This document shows, piece by piece, positions 1 to 6,759 of a stretch of DNA of 30,111 nt. The stretch lies in the NCBI GenBank assembly GCA_964484065.1, contig CAZAEW010000048.1:1-30111 (forward strand). The letters are read 5' to 3'. This DNA is from JAEVLT01 sp964484065 (lineage in GTDB: Bacteria > Bacillota > Bacilli > Bacillales > Cytobacillaceae). Below the pieces are notes generated by a model. The model saw only the letters and a program-made list of their open reading frames with translations, had not been told where the DNA came from and did no database searches. Numbering within the stretch: the first letter of the stretch is position 1; each line of letters opens with the position of its first letter. Made by a program: the position numbers and the translations under genes.

Positions 1-54
1 ACTAAGAAAAAACGAGAAAATAAGAGATAGTGTCCAAACTTAGGGGGTTAAACC

Positions 55-266
55 GAATGAGCCCTTGATTCGGACACCAAACCCTCAGAAAACACAATTT
101 GAGTCTGAATGAGCCCTTGATTCGGACACCAAATCCTCAGAAAACACCATTAGAGTCTGAATGGGCTCCTGATTCGGACACCAAACTCTTAGGAAACACT
201 ATTTGAGTCTGAATGAGCCCTTGATTCGGACACGAAGCCCTTAGAATTCACCATTACTGTCCGAAT
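55..266. repeat. Tandem array of 52-bp hairpin repeats (array 1)
   Basis: Units begin at 55, 107, 159 and 211, with a truncated fifth at 263, so the period is exactly 52 bp. Each complete unit has a gtctgaat / attcggac stem (8 bp, one G-T pair) around a 9-nt loop such as gagcccttg, followed by a linker of about 27 nt ending in gagtct. The linker is conserved between units, so this is not a CRISPR spacer pattern. There is no coding potential. The family was not recognised by name. Confidence 0.9.
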
Positions 267-320
267 TACCTTATAGTTGGGAAAACACGGGGAGAAAAAA
301 GAGATTATGAAAACAGCCAT

Positions 321-360
321 AAAAAAATACACACGATCACAAGACGTGTGCATTTTTTCT
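321..360 (-). terminator. Bidirectional-looking terminator downstream of trhA
   Basis: CACACG (330-335) and CGTGTG (345-350) pair around a 9-nt loop. A-rich sequence on the left and T-rich sequence on the right give a U tract in both directions. It lies just past the trhA stop codon and would end that minus-strand transcript. Confidence 0.75.
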
Positions 361-366
361 AATTTT

Positions 367-1014
367 TTAAATCACGAAAAGAAACACTGATAAGAAATGG
401 GCAAGGGTTCCGAGCAGAATAAAAATGTGGAAAATCTCGTGGAAGCCCATATATTTAAACTCTAGAAATTTTGGTTTCAGACCGTAAATCACACCGCCGA
501 TTGTATAGAAGATCCCACCGAGAATAAGCAGATACAGTCCCATCATGTTAAGAGAGCTGGAAAGCGGCGATGCTACAAAAATAATCATCCACCCCATCGC
601 GATATAAATAATCGTTGAAAGCCATCTTGGGGCATGGAACCAAACCATTTTAAAGACCACACCGAGTACTGCAATAACCGCAATTATGGTAAATAGGGTA
701 AAGCCTGTTTTCCCGCGCAGGCTGATTAAGCAGTAGGGGGTATAGGTGCCGGCAATTAAAATGAAAATCATCGAGTGGTCAAGGCGACGCAAAAAAGCAA
801 TAATATGATCCTTGGCAATCACAGAGTGGTACGTTGCCGAAGCAGAATAAAGGAGGATCATGCTTATTCCAAAAATAACTACCGCCGATACGGCCAAAGC
901 CGAATTTGTTGTATTTTCAGCCTTCAAGATCATCGCCAATAATCCAAAAATCGATAGGATCGCTCCGCCTAAATGGGTTAGTGCATTCACGGGTTCCCGA
1001 AAAAAACTGGTCAA
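367..1014 (-). CDS. trhA: Hemolysin III family (PAQR-like) membrane protein, TrhA/YplQ type
   Basis: 215 residues, the usual size for the bacterial hemolysin III family, with about seven predicted membrane helices. Family signatures are visible: an N-terminal NALTHLGG segment, SASATYHS, LRRLDHSMIFILIAGTY near the middle and FHEIFHIFILLGTLAHF near the C terminus. The Ser/His/Asp residues match the metal-site pattern of PAQR-type proteins. The start is TTG (1012-1014), preceded seven bases upstream by an AGGGGGAA ribosome binding site. A SigA-type promoter lies at 1060-1088 and a terminator follows the gene. It is divergent from the DUF1836 gene. Despite the name, these proteins are not proven haemolysins; known members are linked to membrane homeostasis. 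Family assignment is firm, function is not. Confidence 0.88.
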   Translation of the reverse strand: MTSFFREPVNALTHLGGAILSIFGLLAMILKAENTTNSALAVSAVVIFGISMILLYSASATYHSVIAKDHIIAFLRRLDHSMIFILIAGTYTPYCLISLRGKTGFTLFTIIAVIAVLGVVFKMVWFHAPRWLSTIIYIAMGWMIIFVASPLSSSLNMMGLYLLILGGIFYTIGGVIYGLKPKFLEFKYMGFHEIFHIFILLGTLAHFLSVFLFVI

Positions 1015-1059
1015 AATAATTCCCCCTATTACATCATGTGGTTTTTAATACTACATATA

Positions 1060-1088
1060 ATAATACTAACAAATCGTCATGTAGTCAA
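1060..1088 (-). promoter_or_regulatory. SigA-type promoter for trhA
   Basis: Read on the minus strand, -35 TTGACT (1083-1088) and -10 TATTAT (1060-1065) are separated by exactly 17 bp. The distance to the TTG start gives a short leader. The -35 box lies only 3 bp from the -35 box of the divergent promoter. Confidence 0.75.
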
Positions 1089-1091
1089 TTA

Positions 1092-1120
1092 TTTACCGAA
1101 TCTTTTTGTTTCGGTATAAT
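1092..1120 (+). promoter_or_regulatory. SigA-type promoter for the DUF1836 gene
   Basis: -35 TTTACC (1092-1097), 17-bp spacer and -10 TATAAT (1115-1120). An inverted repeat ACCGAA (1095-1100) / TTCGGT (1110-1115) fills the spacer and could be an operator. Confidence 0.7.
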
Positions 1121-1152
1121 GGACATGTAAAATACATATGAGGTAGTGGTCT

Positions 1153-1746
1153 TTGATGGAAAAAATAGAGCTGATGCTGGATGAGCTGGGACTGGACACG
1201 AAGCTTGCTTTAGAGGAAATTCCTAAACTTGATTTGTACATGGACCAGGTCATTCAATTATTTGAAAATAAATTTGCGGATGCAAAGCGGAGCAGCCAAG
1301 ACAAAGTATTAACGAAAACAATGATTAATAACTACGCAAAAGGGAAACTTCTTTTTCCGATCAAAAACAAAAAGTATTCAAAGGAACACTTAATCTTAAT
1401 AAGCTTAATTTACCAGCTTAAAGGAGCTTTGTCGATCAATGATATCAAAATAACACTTGATGGAATCAATGAAAAAGTTCCAACAGGCGATTTCCCTCTG
1501 GAACGATTCTATGAACGCTATCTTCATCTTATCACCAAGAATGCAAGGGATTTTAAAGAAGATATTCAAGCTCGGGTTCAAAAAGTGAGTGAGGAAGTAA
1601 TGGCGTTCGAAGGAGAAGAAAATCCAGAAAATCTTGAGCAAATTCTGATGATCGCTTCGCTTGTCCATATGAGCAATCTCTATCGAAGAACCGCAGAAAA
1701 GCTGGTTGATGAACTGGGACATGGACATAAAAAAGAAGAAGAGTAA
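1153..1746 (+). CDS. DUF1836 domain protein, possible DNA-binding regulator
   Basis: 197 residues from the first possible start. TTG (1153) is directly followed by ATG (1156). The ribosome binding site GAGGT at 1140-1144 is 8 bp before TTG and 11 bp before ATG, so either could be used. The segment LTKTMINNYAKGKLLFPIKNK (about residues 53-73) and the following YSKEHLILISLIYQLKGALSI are typical of DUF1836, a Firmicutes family with a MerR-like helix-turn-helix character. The C-terminal third is acidic and helical. There is no membrane segment. It is divergent from trhA with shared, dyad-rich promoter DNA, which suggests that it regulates itself and trhA. The family is recognised from sequence; the role is inferred. 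Confidence 0.8.
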   Translation: MMEKIELMLDELGLDTKLALEEIPKLDLYMDQVIQLFENKFADAKRSSQDKVLTKTMINNYAKGKLLFPIKNKKYSKEHLILISLIYQLKGALSINDIKITLDGINEKVPTGDFPLERFYERYLHLITKNARDFKEDIQARVQKVSEEVMAFEGEENPENLEQILMIASLVHMSNLYRRTAEKLVDELGHGHKKEEE

Positions 1747-1756
1747 TTGGAAGGTG

Positions 1757-1817
1757 CATCTGATGCCCGAGTTCCCGTGAGAAAGCGGAGCACGGTAATC
1801 AGAAAGCTCATCTGATG
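1757..1817. repeat. Degenerate two-copy 52-bp repeat
   Basis: CATCTGATG occurs at 1757-1765 and again at 1809-1817, a spacing of 52 bp. The first copy sits in a short palindrome, GCATCtGATGC. The 52-bp spacing equals that of the arrays at 55 and 7321, although the sequence is unrelated. With only two partial copies, coincidence is possible. Confidence 0.4.
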
Positions 1818-1861
1818 TTCGACTACAATGAAAAACTTATACTTTAATAGCCATTCATTTT

Positions 1862-1890
1862 TTGGAAAAAGACGTTTAAAATGATATATA
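1862..1890 (+). promoter_or_regulatory. Possible SigA-type promoter for the Gfo/Idh/MocA gene
   Basis: TTGGAA (1862-1867), 17-bp spacer and TATATA (1885-1890), about 30 bp before the start codon. The match is moderate. Confidence 0.45.
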
Positions 1891-1919
1891 GAAGATGTAA
1901 AGCAGAGGAGGAATCATAG

Positions 1920-2915
1920 ATGAAAAAGGTTCGCTGGGGAGTATTAGGCACAGCAGATATTGCTCAAACACAGGTTATACCTGCGATGCTCAGATCGGAA
2001 AACGTGGAAATTATCGCCATCGCAAGCGGCACTGGAAAAGCGAGGGATGTGGCGGCAGCCTTTTCCATTCCATACTATTATGACAGCTATCAGGAACTGC
2101 TCGAAAACCAATCAATCGATGCGGTATATATCCCGCTTCCAAATCATTTACATAAACAATGGACAATTGAGGCAGCTAAACATGGAAAGCACGTTCTTTG
2201 CGAAAAACCAGCTTCGTTAACGGCTGAAGATGTTCAGGAAATGGCTGATTTTTGCCGGGAAAAAGGCGTAAAATTCATGGAAGGCTTTATGTATCAATTT
2301 CACCCGCAGCATCAGCGTGTTCGCGAAATCCTTGCCTCCGGTGAAATCGGTGAAATCAAATTTATGACCGGGTGTTTTTCCTTCTTTTTAGAAGATAAAT
2401 CAACAAATATCCGCATGAAAAAAGAGATGGGCGGAGGCAGTCTTTACGATGTCGGCTCCTATTGCGTTCATGCGATCCGCAATTTGCTCAATACTGAGCC
2501 TGTTGAAGTCGAAGCCCATGCCGTGCTGGATCCGGAATCGGGGGTCGATATCACAACAATTGCTTATATGAAGCTGAAAAATGGAATTCATGCTACCTTT
2601 AACTGCAGCATGGATATGACGTCAAGACAGGAATATGAAATTGTCGGCACCAAGGGGCGGATCCTCGTTCCGCGGGCATACCGTCCGGATTTGTTCGGCG
2701 GCAAAGGCCTGATTCTTGTTCAAACTGAGAATTTTGACCGCAAGGAAAAAATCACTGCCGACCTGTACCGGCTGGAAGTAGAACATTTCTCTCAAGCAAT
2801 ATTGGATAACTTCAAACCGGCATATACACCGGAAAACACGATCAACAACATGCGTGCCATCGAGGCATGTTATCAATCAATAGAAACGAAGCAATTGGTA
2901 AATCTTGAACAATAA
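1920..2915 (+). CDS. Gfo/Idh/MocA family NAD(P)-dependent oxidoreductase
   Basis: 331 residues, normal for the family. The N terminus is a Rossmann fold (WGVLGTADIAQT, residues about 6-17). VLCEKPASLTAEDV near residue 92 contains the family's EKP motif, whose lysine lies at the active site. GGGSLYDVGSYCVHAIRNLL (about residue 172) is the typical start of the C-terminal alpha/beta domain. The start is ATG with AGAGGAGG about 9 bases upstream. It is monocistronic: own promoter upstream, strong terminator downstream. Members oxidise or reduce sugars, inositols and related polyols with NAD(P); the substrate cannot be told from sequence or neighbours. Family certain, specificity unknown. Confidence 0.9.
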   Translation: MKKVRWGVLGTADIAQTQVIPAMLRSENVEIIAIASGTGKARDVAAAFSIPYYYDSYQELLENQSIDAVYIPLPNHLHKQWTIEAAKHGKHVLCEKPASLTAEDVQEMADFCREKGVKFMEGFMYQFHPQHQRVREILASGEIGEIKFMTGCFSFFLEDKSTNIRMKKEMGGGSLYDVGSYCVHAIRNLLNTEPVEVEAHAVLDPESGVDITTIAYMKLKNGIHATFNCSMDMTSRQEYEIVGTKGRILVPRAYRPDLFGGKGLILVQTENFDRKEKITADLYRLEVEHFSQAILDNFKPAYTPENTINNMRAIEACYQSIETKQLVNLEQ

Positions 2916-2976
2916 ATTTGCGTGCATCGGAAAAAGAGCAGCGTTTAACATTTTTGTTGTCTATAGTTGAAAGATC

Positions 2977-3010
2977 AACCCGCCTCTATTTATAAGGGCG
3001 GGTTTCTATT
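2977..3010 (+). terminator. Intrinsic terminator of the oxidoreductase gene
   Basis: AACCCGCC (2977-2984) pairs perfectly with GGCGGGTT (2997-3004), followed by a T-rich stretch. Confidence 0.8.
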
Positions 3011-3127
3011 TACCCTTTTTAAATTCCTGAACATTGTGTGAATTATCATCATATTATTACGTTTTCTGATTGCTTTGGTTTATAAAGAGGATAGGATGAG
3101 TAGTTTTTATTATTGGAGGGTTTTTTG

Positions 3128-3994
3128 ATGAGAAAATCAATCCGCTTGCTTGTTTTCGTTATTGCGGGCCTATCCTTAATCGCATCGGCATACGGGATTT
3201 TTTCGCACCAAGGACAGGGGCAAAGCGAATTTAAGACGATATTTGGACAAACTGTTACTCTTTACGGAAAAGGATTGTATAAGCATGAATCCGTTTCGAT
3301 GGCGGCTCAGGCAATTGCCCAGGATTATGTTACCTTATTTTTAGGGATCCCGCTTCTGCTTATATCCTGGTACTTAACAGAAAAAGGGCTTTTTAAAGGA
3401 AAACTCCTTCTTACTGGCACAATAGGGTATTTTTTATATACATACGCTTCTTATTCATTTCTTGCTATGTATAATTCCATGTTTCTTGTTTATGTTGCCT
3501 TGATGTCAACCAGCTTTTTTGCCTTTATATTGTTAATGATGTCATTTGATCTGCAAAAGGTAAGCTCCCGGTTTAAAGAAAAGCTGCCGGTAAAGTTTAT
3601 TGGCGGATTTTTTCTCGTTGTCTCGTTCGTTTTTGCGATGATGTGGCTTGGGAAAATTGCCCCATCCTTGGCAGGCAGCAACCCTCCTCTTGGGTTGGAA
3701 CAATATACAACCCTTGTCATTCAGGCAATGGATCTTGGTTTTGTAATCCCGGCAGGGGTTCTGGCCGGAATCCTGATCATGAAAAAAACACCGTTTGGTT
3801 ATCTGCTTTCTTCTATTTTGATTATCAAGGACATCACCCTTATTACGGCTTTAACGATGATGGTGCTTCTGCAAATGCTGGCGGGGGTCAAAGTAGGTAT
3901 GGAAGTTTTGGCAGTCATCATTTTGATTAATATAGTTGCCATTTATTGCATGCTGTTAATAATGAAAAATGTTAAAGAGGGGGAGAGGGTATGA
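3128..3994 (+). CDS. Uncharacterised multi-pass membrane protein, coupled to a flavodoxin gene
   Basis: 288 residues from ATG 3128, chosen because GGAGGG (3115-3120) stands eight bases upstream; an upstream TTG at 3113 would overlap that site. The N terminus MRKSIRLLVFVIAGLSLIAS is a first membrane segment. It is followed by an extracytoplasmic-looking stretch of about 45 residues (GQGQSEFKTIFGQTVTLYGKG) and about seven more hydrophobic segments. No catalytic or ligand motif was recognised. Its last four bases overlap the start of the flavodoxin gene (ATGA), indicating translational coupling and suggesting the two products act together, perhaps in membrane redox chemistry. That link is inference. 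I do not recognise a named family. Confidence 0.75.
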   Translation: MRKSIRLLVFVIAGLSLIASAYGIFSHQGQGQSEFKTIFGQTVTLYGKGLYKHESVSMAAQAIAQDYVTLFLGIPLLLISWYLTEKGLFKGKLLLTGTIGYFLYTYASYSFLAMYNSMFLVYVALMSTSFFAFILLMMSFDLQKVSSRFKEKLPVKFIGGFFLVVSFVFAMMWLGKIAPSLAGSNPPLGLEQYTTLVIQAMDLGFVIPAGVLAGILIMKKTPFGYLLSSILIIKDITLITALTMMVLLQMLAGVKVGMEVLAVIILINIVAIYCMLLIMKNVKEGERV

Positions 3995-4476
3995 CAAACA
4001 CTATCATGATCTATGCGACCAAGCATGGAAGTGTCGAAAACGCCGTGAACATTTTAAAGGAAAAAATGCCTGGGGAGATTGACATTGTCAATATTACGGG
4101 TGAAGAACCGCCGCCGCTGGCAGACTATGAAAATGTCATTATTGGTGGATCCATCTATGCTGGTAAAATTCAAAAGAAACTCTCAAAGTATATTGAAAAG
4201 CACCTGAAGGAATTGCTGGCAAAACGGGTGGGTATATTTATCTGTGCTGCTCAAGAAGAGAAGGTACGGGAAAAAGAACTGGAGGATGCCTTCCCTGCGG
4301 AATTGTTTCAAAGGGCTCTTTGCAAAGAAGTATTCGGCTACGAGATTCATTATGAAGACATGAATTTTATCGAAAAAAAATTAGTCAGCAAAATTCTCGG
4401 GCACAAAGAGAGCTATTCGGAGCTTTCAGATGAAAAAATGGACCATTTTGCACATGTAATGGCAGGAAATGAATAA
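3991..4476 (+). CDS. Flavodoxin domain protein (HemG/flavodoxin_5 type)
   Basis: 161 residues. The N-terminal IMIYATKHGSVENAV matches the FMN phosphate-binding loop of flavodoxins (T/S-rich, TKHGSVE). DYENVIIGGSIYAGKIQKKL near residue 47 is the second strand-loop, typical of flavodoxin_5 proteins related to HemG and menaquinone-dependent protoporphyrinogen oxidase. A C-terminal EDMNFIEKKLVSKIL helix is also common there. It is a soluble one-domain protein expected to carry FMN and transfer electrons. Its start overlaps the stop of the upstream membrane protein gene. A role in heme synthesis is possible, but no heme genes are nearby, so the partner and substrate stay open. Confidence 0.8.
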   Translation: MTNTIMIYATKHGSVENAVNILKEKMPGEIDIVNITGEEPPPLADYENVIIGGSIYAGKIQKKLSKYIEKHLKELLAKRVGIFICAAQEEKVREKELEDAFPAELFQRALCKEVFGYEIHYEDMNFIEKKLVSKILGHKESYSELSDEKMDHFAHVMAGNE

Positions 4477-4498
4477 ATGATGCTGTAAACCATCTTCA

Positions 4499-4538
4499 TA
4501 AAAAACATACATGAGTCTCAACTTCCAACCCATGTATG
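4499..4538 (-). terminator. Terminator for the minus-strand RDD gene
   Basis: CATACATG (4506-4513) and CATGTATG (4531-4538) form an 8-bp stem. On the minus strand the hairpin is followed by TTTTTTATG. On the plus strand no T tract follows, so it should act on the RDD transcript only. Confidence 0.6.
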
Positions 4539-4574
4539 GAAATAAAACAAATATGAGCAATACACCCACATAAT

Positions 4575-4678
4575 AAAGGCGGTGTCAGCGCAGCAAAGTT
4601 AAACTTTTTCAAAGAAAGAGATGCTGTTTCTAGCTTTGGCTGGTCAAAACAACATGACTTTTGCGCAGCTCCGCCTTT
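4575..4678. repeat. Imperfect inverted repeat in the convergent intergenic region
   Basis: AAAGGCGG (4575-4582) and CCGCCTTT (4671-4678) form the ends of a segment of about 104 bp. The segment also has a direct repeat GCGCAGC at 4588-4594 and 4663-4669. The ends resemble those of the cruciform element at 6115-6216, but the interior does not match. It may be a decayed relative. Confidence 0.4.
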
Positions 4679-4718
4679 TCCACAAAAAAAGGGCAAAAAA
4701 AAGAAAAGGCAGCAAAGG

Positions 4719-4746
4719 GGCATCTGCTTGGGTAGGTGCCTTTTTA
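4719..4746 (+). terminator. Terminator for the flavodoxin transcript
   Basis: GGCATCT (4719-4725) pairs with AGGTGCC (4734-4740, one G-T pair), followed directly by TTTTT. It faces the plus-strand operon, 240 bp past its stop codon. Confidence 0.6.
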
Positions 4747-4777
4747 AATTAATCTATTTAAATGGAGGTTTTCATTC

Positions 4778-5527
4778 TTAAATTATTACCCCGGCAAGGA
4801 ACAATACTAACGGAAAACAGGCCATTAACAAAACCCTCGAAGTGGTAACGCTTCCATATAAAACAACGGTATCACTTTTTAAATCCCAAATCGAGATTCC
4901 ATGTTCCCGCAAATCCTTATAAGAAAACAAATAGCAAATAAAGTTGAGTACAGGCACACCGAAGCCCATTCCAGCTGTGATCACAAAAACACTGCGTTTA
5001 AAAGCAGTCATAAAATTAATATAGTCGCCATTCACATTTTTAATTTTGGTGTTTAGCAAGGATTTCCCCAAAGTGTTTCCAAAAATGGTCATGACAGCAG
5101 GTTCAAAAAAGAGCCAAAGGATAACATTAATAGAAAATAATTCCAATTTAGATGCCTTTAAAATGAGTTCTGGAGAGAAAATAGAAACAAGAGTAATAAA
5201 AAACAGTGTAAAAACAGAGAGGTCAAACATTCGCGCAATAAATCGAACCAATGGTCTTCCTTGTGGGAACGTCACTTCTTCCAGATTGGATTGAAACTGG
5301 GAAATGTCCTGAGATGAATTCTGGAGAGGATTTCTTGCTTTGAAGTTTTTAAACGGTTCAAGAGTCTTTGCCATTTGCCAGCATTTTGCGGATTTTGTCC
5401 ACAGATAGGTGTTTTCATTTAAAACTCCCTGTTCAAAAAGCTTTTTTAACTCAAACACTCCAGCTGGTCCAAGCTGCTGACGGTCCTTGATGTAGAACCA
5501 AACCTTCTCTTCTTCATTTGGTATCAT
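4778..5527 (-). CDS. GYF_2-RDD family membrane protein
   Basis: 249 residues from ATG 5527. This start is preferred over the upstream ATG at 5554 because AGGGGGTGG lies a few bases before it and the -10 box at 5559-5564 would start transcription near 5552. The N-terminal 60 residues (WFYIKDRQQLGPAGVFELKK, then LWTKSAKCWQMAKTLEP) form a GYF_2-like domain. The rest is an RDD domain: LVRFIARMFDLSVFTLFF begins the first membrane segment, with NTLGKSLLNTKI and YKDLREHGISIWDL as later family motifs. Three to five membrane helices are expected. RDD proteins have been linked to ion transport and envelope functions, but no substrate can be named. The gene is monocistronic and converges on the flavodoxin operon. 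Confidence 0.8.
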   Translation of the reverse strand: MIPNEEEKVWFYIKDRQQLGPAGVFELKKLFEQGVLNENTYLWTKSAKCWQMAKTLEPFKNFKARNPLQNSSQDISQFQSNLEEVTFPQGRPLVRFIARMFDLSVFTLFFITLVSIFSPELILKASKLELFSINVILWLFFEPAVMTIFGNTLGKSLLNTKIKNVNGDYINFMTAFKRSVFVITAGMGFGVPVLNFICYLFSYKDLREHGISIWDLKSDTVVLYGSVTTSRVLLMACFPLVLFLAGVII

Positions 5528-5558
5528 CAAACCACCCCCTAGATAATTAACCATGATA

Positions 5559-5564
5559 ATTATA
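5559..5564 (-). promoter_or_regulatory. -10 box for the RDD gene
   Basis: A perfect TATAAT on the minus strand, 32 bp before ATG 5527. No good -35 hexamer is seen at 16-18 bp. Confidence 0.5.
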
Positions 5565-5726
5565 TCACATATAAATTTGTCGAATTAATGAAAAATCGCC
5601 AAAATTTGATAAAATTTCGACACTTTTCCGCTCTTGATGTCGAGTTAAAGAAACCCTATTTTGGGGGAATTCATGCATGAATGATTAAAAGATGCTGACA
5701 CTATATACATGTTGAGGAGGTGTGCT

Positions 5727-6035
5727 ATGAAGGATTTTGAAGAAACTTACGAGCGATATAAACAGCAAGGAGAGCAGCAGACGATGAATGATGGTAACCG
5801 CTCTTCTTTAAACGGAAAGGAAGAGTTTGTCGCAGTCCGTAAAAAGGATGACGGGGATATTATCGCTTTTAAGACCAATACAGGAAGAGAGCTGGATTAT
5901 CTTCAAGCATTAGAGGAGGCAAAAGCGGGGAAAATCGCCCACATTGATGTTTTCCATAAATACGGCAGAGATATTATCCGAAGTGAACCTGACGGGATAA
6001 AAGAAAACAATTTGGATCAGCTTCCTGAATTTTAG
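5727..6035 (+). CDS. DUF3892 family small protein
   Basis: 102 residues from ATG 5727, placed eight bases after GAGGAGG (5714-5720). The first 30 residues are charged and helical (MKDFEETYERYKQQGEQQTM). The C-terminal 70 residues fit DUF3892: EEFVAVRKKDDGDIIAFKTN, GRELDYLQALEEAKAGKIAH, then DVFHKYGRDIIRSEPDG and a closing NNLDQLPEF. There is no membrane segment or signal peptide. The function of this widespread Bacillus family is not known to me. The gene is monocistronic with its own terminator. Confidence 0.85.
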   Translation: MKDFEETYERYKQQGEQQTMNDGNRSSLNGKEEFVAVRKKDDGDIIAFKTNTGRELDYLQALEEAKAGKIAHIDVFHKYGRDIIRSEPDGIKENNLDQLPEF

Positions 6036-6040
6036 TGTGA

Positions 6041-6073
6041 AACCGAATGGGGGAAAGCCTGTTCGGTTTTTTA
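6041..6073 (+). terminator. Terminator of the DUF3892 gene
   Basis: AACCGAA (6041-6047) pairs with TTCGGTT (6062-6068), followed by a T tract. Confidence 0.75.
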
Positions 6074-6114
6074 TGTGAATAAGAAAATATGACTTTTGAG
6101 AATTGTCCAGCTGC

Positions 6115-6216
6115 AGCGCCTAGCCCCTCAGGGTCAAATAACCTTCGGCAAGAAAAGTCAAAGAGCGGACTTTTTTTGCCGAAGAACATTTGACCATCGG
6201 GGCTGAGAAAGGCGCT
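6115..6216. repeat. Interspersed cruciform-like repeat element, copy 1
   Basis: A nested palindrome of about 102 bp. The outer ends AGCGCCT (6115-6121) and AGGCGCT (6210-6216) match. Further in, AGCCCC pairs with GGGGCT, GGTCAAAT with ATTTGACC, CTTCGGCAA with TTGCCGAAG and AGTC with GACT. The whole can fold into one long stem. Interspersed elements with this kind of end and core are common between genes in Bacillaceae; I know no agreed name. A related copy lies inside the leu operon at 9847-10010. Confidence 0.85.
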
Positions 6217-6308
6217 TCCGCCTTTCTGTTGAAAACGCTTCGAAAACCTTATTAAAAAGTTCACATTTCACAAGACGAAAATAGGATAAAATAAAACTGT
6301 TAACACTA

Positions 6309-6326
6309 TTGTGAAATAATTCACAT
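6309..6326. promoter_or_regulatory. Fnr- or Rex-type operator upstream of the DUF3147 pair
   Basis: TTGTGAA-ATAA-TTCACAT. The core TGTGA-N6-TCACA is a perfect match to the B. subtilis Fnr box. The whole matches the Rex consensus TTGTGAA-N4-TTCACAA at 13 of 14 fixed positions. The two motifs overlap, so sequence alone cannot separate them. A possible -10 (TAAAAT, 6287-6292) lies upstream, which would put the site downstream of the start point and favour repression, but the promoter is not secure. Confidence 0.55.
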
Positions 6327-6386
6327 AAACTTTTACTTTAGTAAAGAACAAAAGTTTTTTATCCAATAAAAAAGGCGTGGTCAATA

Positions 6387-6740
6387 ATGAGCGGGGTTAC
6401 AGCAGGTTTGTTGATTCGATTCTTCTTAGGCGGAGCAGCGGTGGTAGTTTCAACAATTATTGCGAGAAAGTTAGGCGAAAAAGCAGGGGGAATATTTGCA
6501 GCATTTCCTGCAGTTTATCTTGCTGCCTTGTTAACCATTCGGCTTGATTTTAAAGGGAATGATTTAATATCTCATTCTATTTCGTTATCCAAGGGTGCCA
6601 TTTTTGGAATGGCCATAAATATCCTCATTGCCATTCTGGCCGGATATCTTTTGAAAAAAGGCTGGAAAAGGGGATTGGTAAACTCTTTAGTCTGTTGGTT
6701 TATACTCTCATTTGTCGTTGTATTATTTACAACCCATTAA
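6387..6740 (+). CDS. DUF3147 family membrane protein (first of tandem pair)
   Basis: 117 residues with four hydrophobic segments. The family signature GGIFAAFPAVYLAALLTI lies around residues 34-51, and SLSKGAIFGMAINI follows near residue 67. The start is ATG 6387 with a weak AAAGGCGTGG upstream. The next gene, separated by 19 bp, encodes a paralogue with the same GIFAAFPAV and GxxFGM motifs. The two may form a heteromeric complex, as in small two-component membrane proteins, but this is inferred from pairing only. An Fnr/Rex-like palindrome lies about 60 bp upstream, hinting at control by oxygen or redox state. Function unknown. Confidence 0.8.
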   Translation: MSGVTAGLLIRFFLGGAAVVVSTIIARKLGEKAGGIFAAFPAVYLAALLTIRLDFKGNDLISHSISLSKGAIFGMAINILIAILAGYLLKKGWKRGLVNSLVCWFILSFVVVLFTTH

Positions 6741-6759
6741 CCAAAAGAGGTGCGCTTCA

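Larger units (their letters stand above)
1031..1137. promoter_or_regulatory. Cluster of ACAT/ATGT inverted repeats between trhA and the DUF1836 gene
   Basis: Three dyads share an ACAT/ATGT theme: ACATcATGT (1031-1039), ACTACAT (1050-1056) with ATGTAGT (1079-1085), and ATGTAaaaTACAT (1125-1137). They flank or overlap both divergent promoters. Regulator binding is an inference; AT-rich DNA can give such dyads by chance. Confidence 0.4.

Noticed and set aside
55..266. CRISPR array
   Set aside because: The linkers between hairpins are as conserved as the hairpins, so there are no diverse spacers, and no cas genes are nearby.
860..1048. Plus-strand ORF of 62 residues
   Set aside because: It lies antisense to the start of trhA, which has clear family motifs; it has no ribosome binding site of its own.
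3113..3127. TTG start upstream of the membrane protein ATG
   Set aside because: The TTG overlaps the GGAGGG ribosome binding site that serves ATG 3128.
6309..6326. A simple terminator hairpin
   Set aside because: The arms are short, there is no T tract, and the sequence fits Fnr/Rex operators closely.
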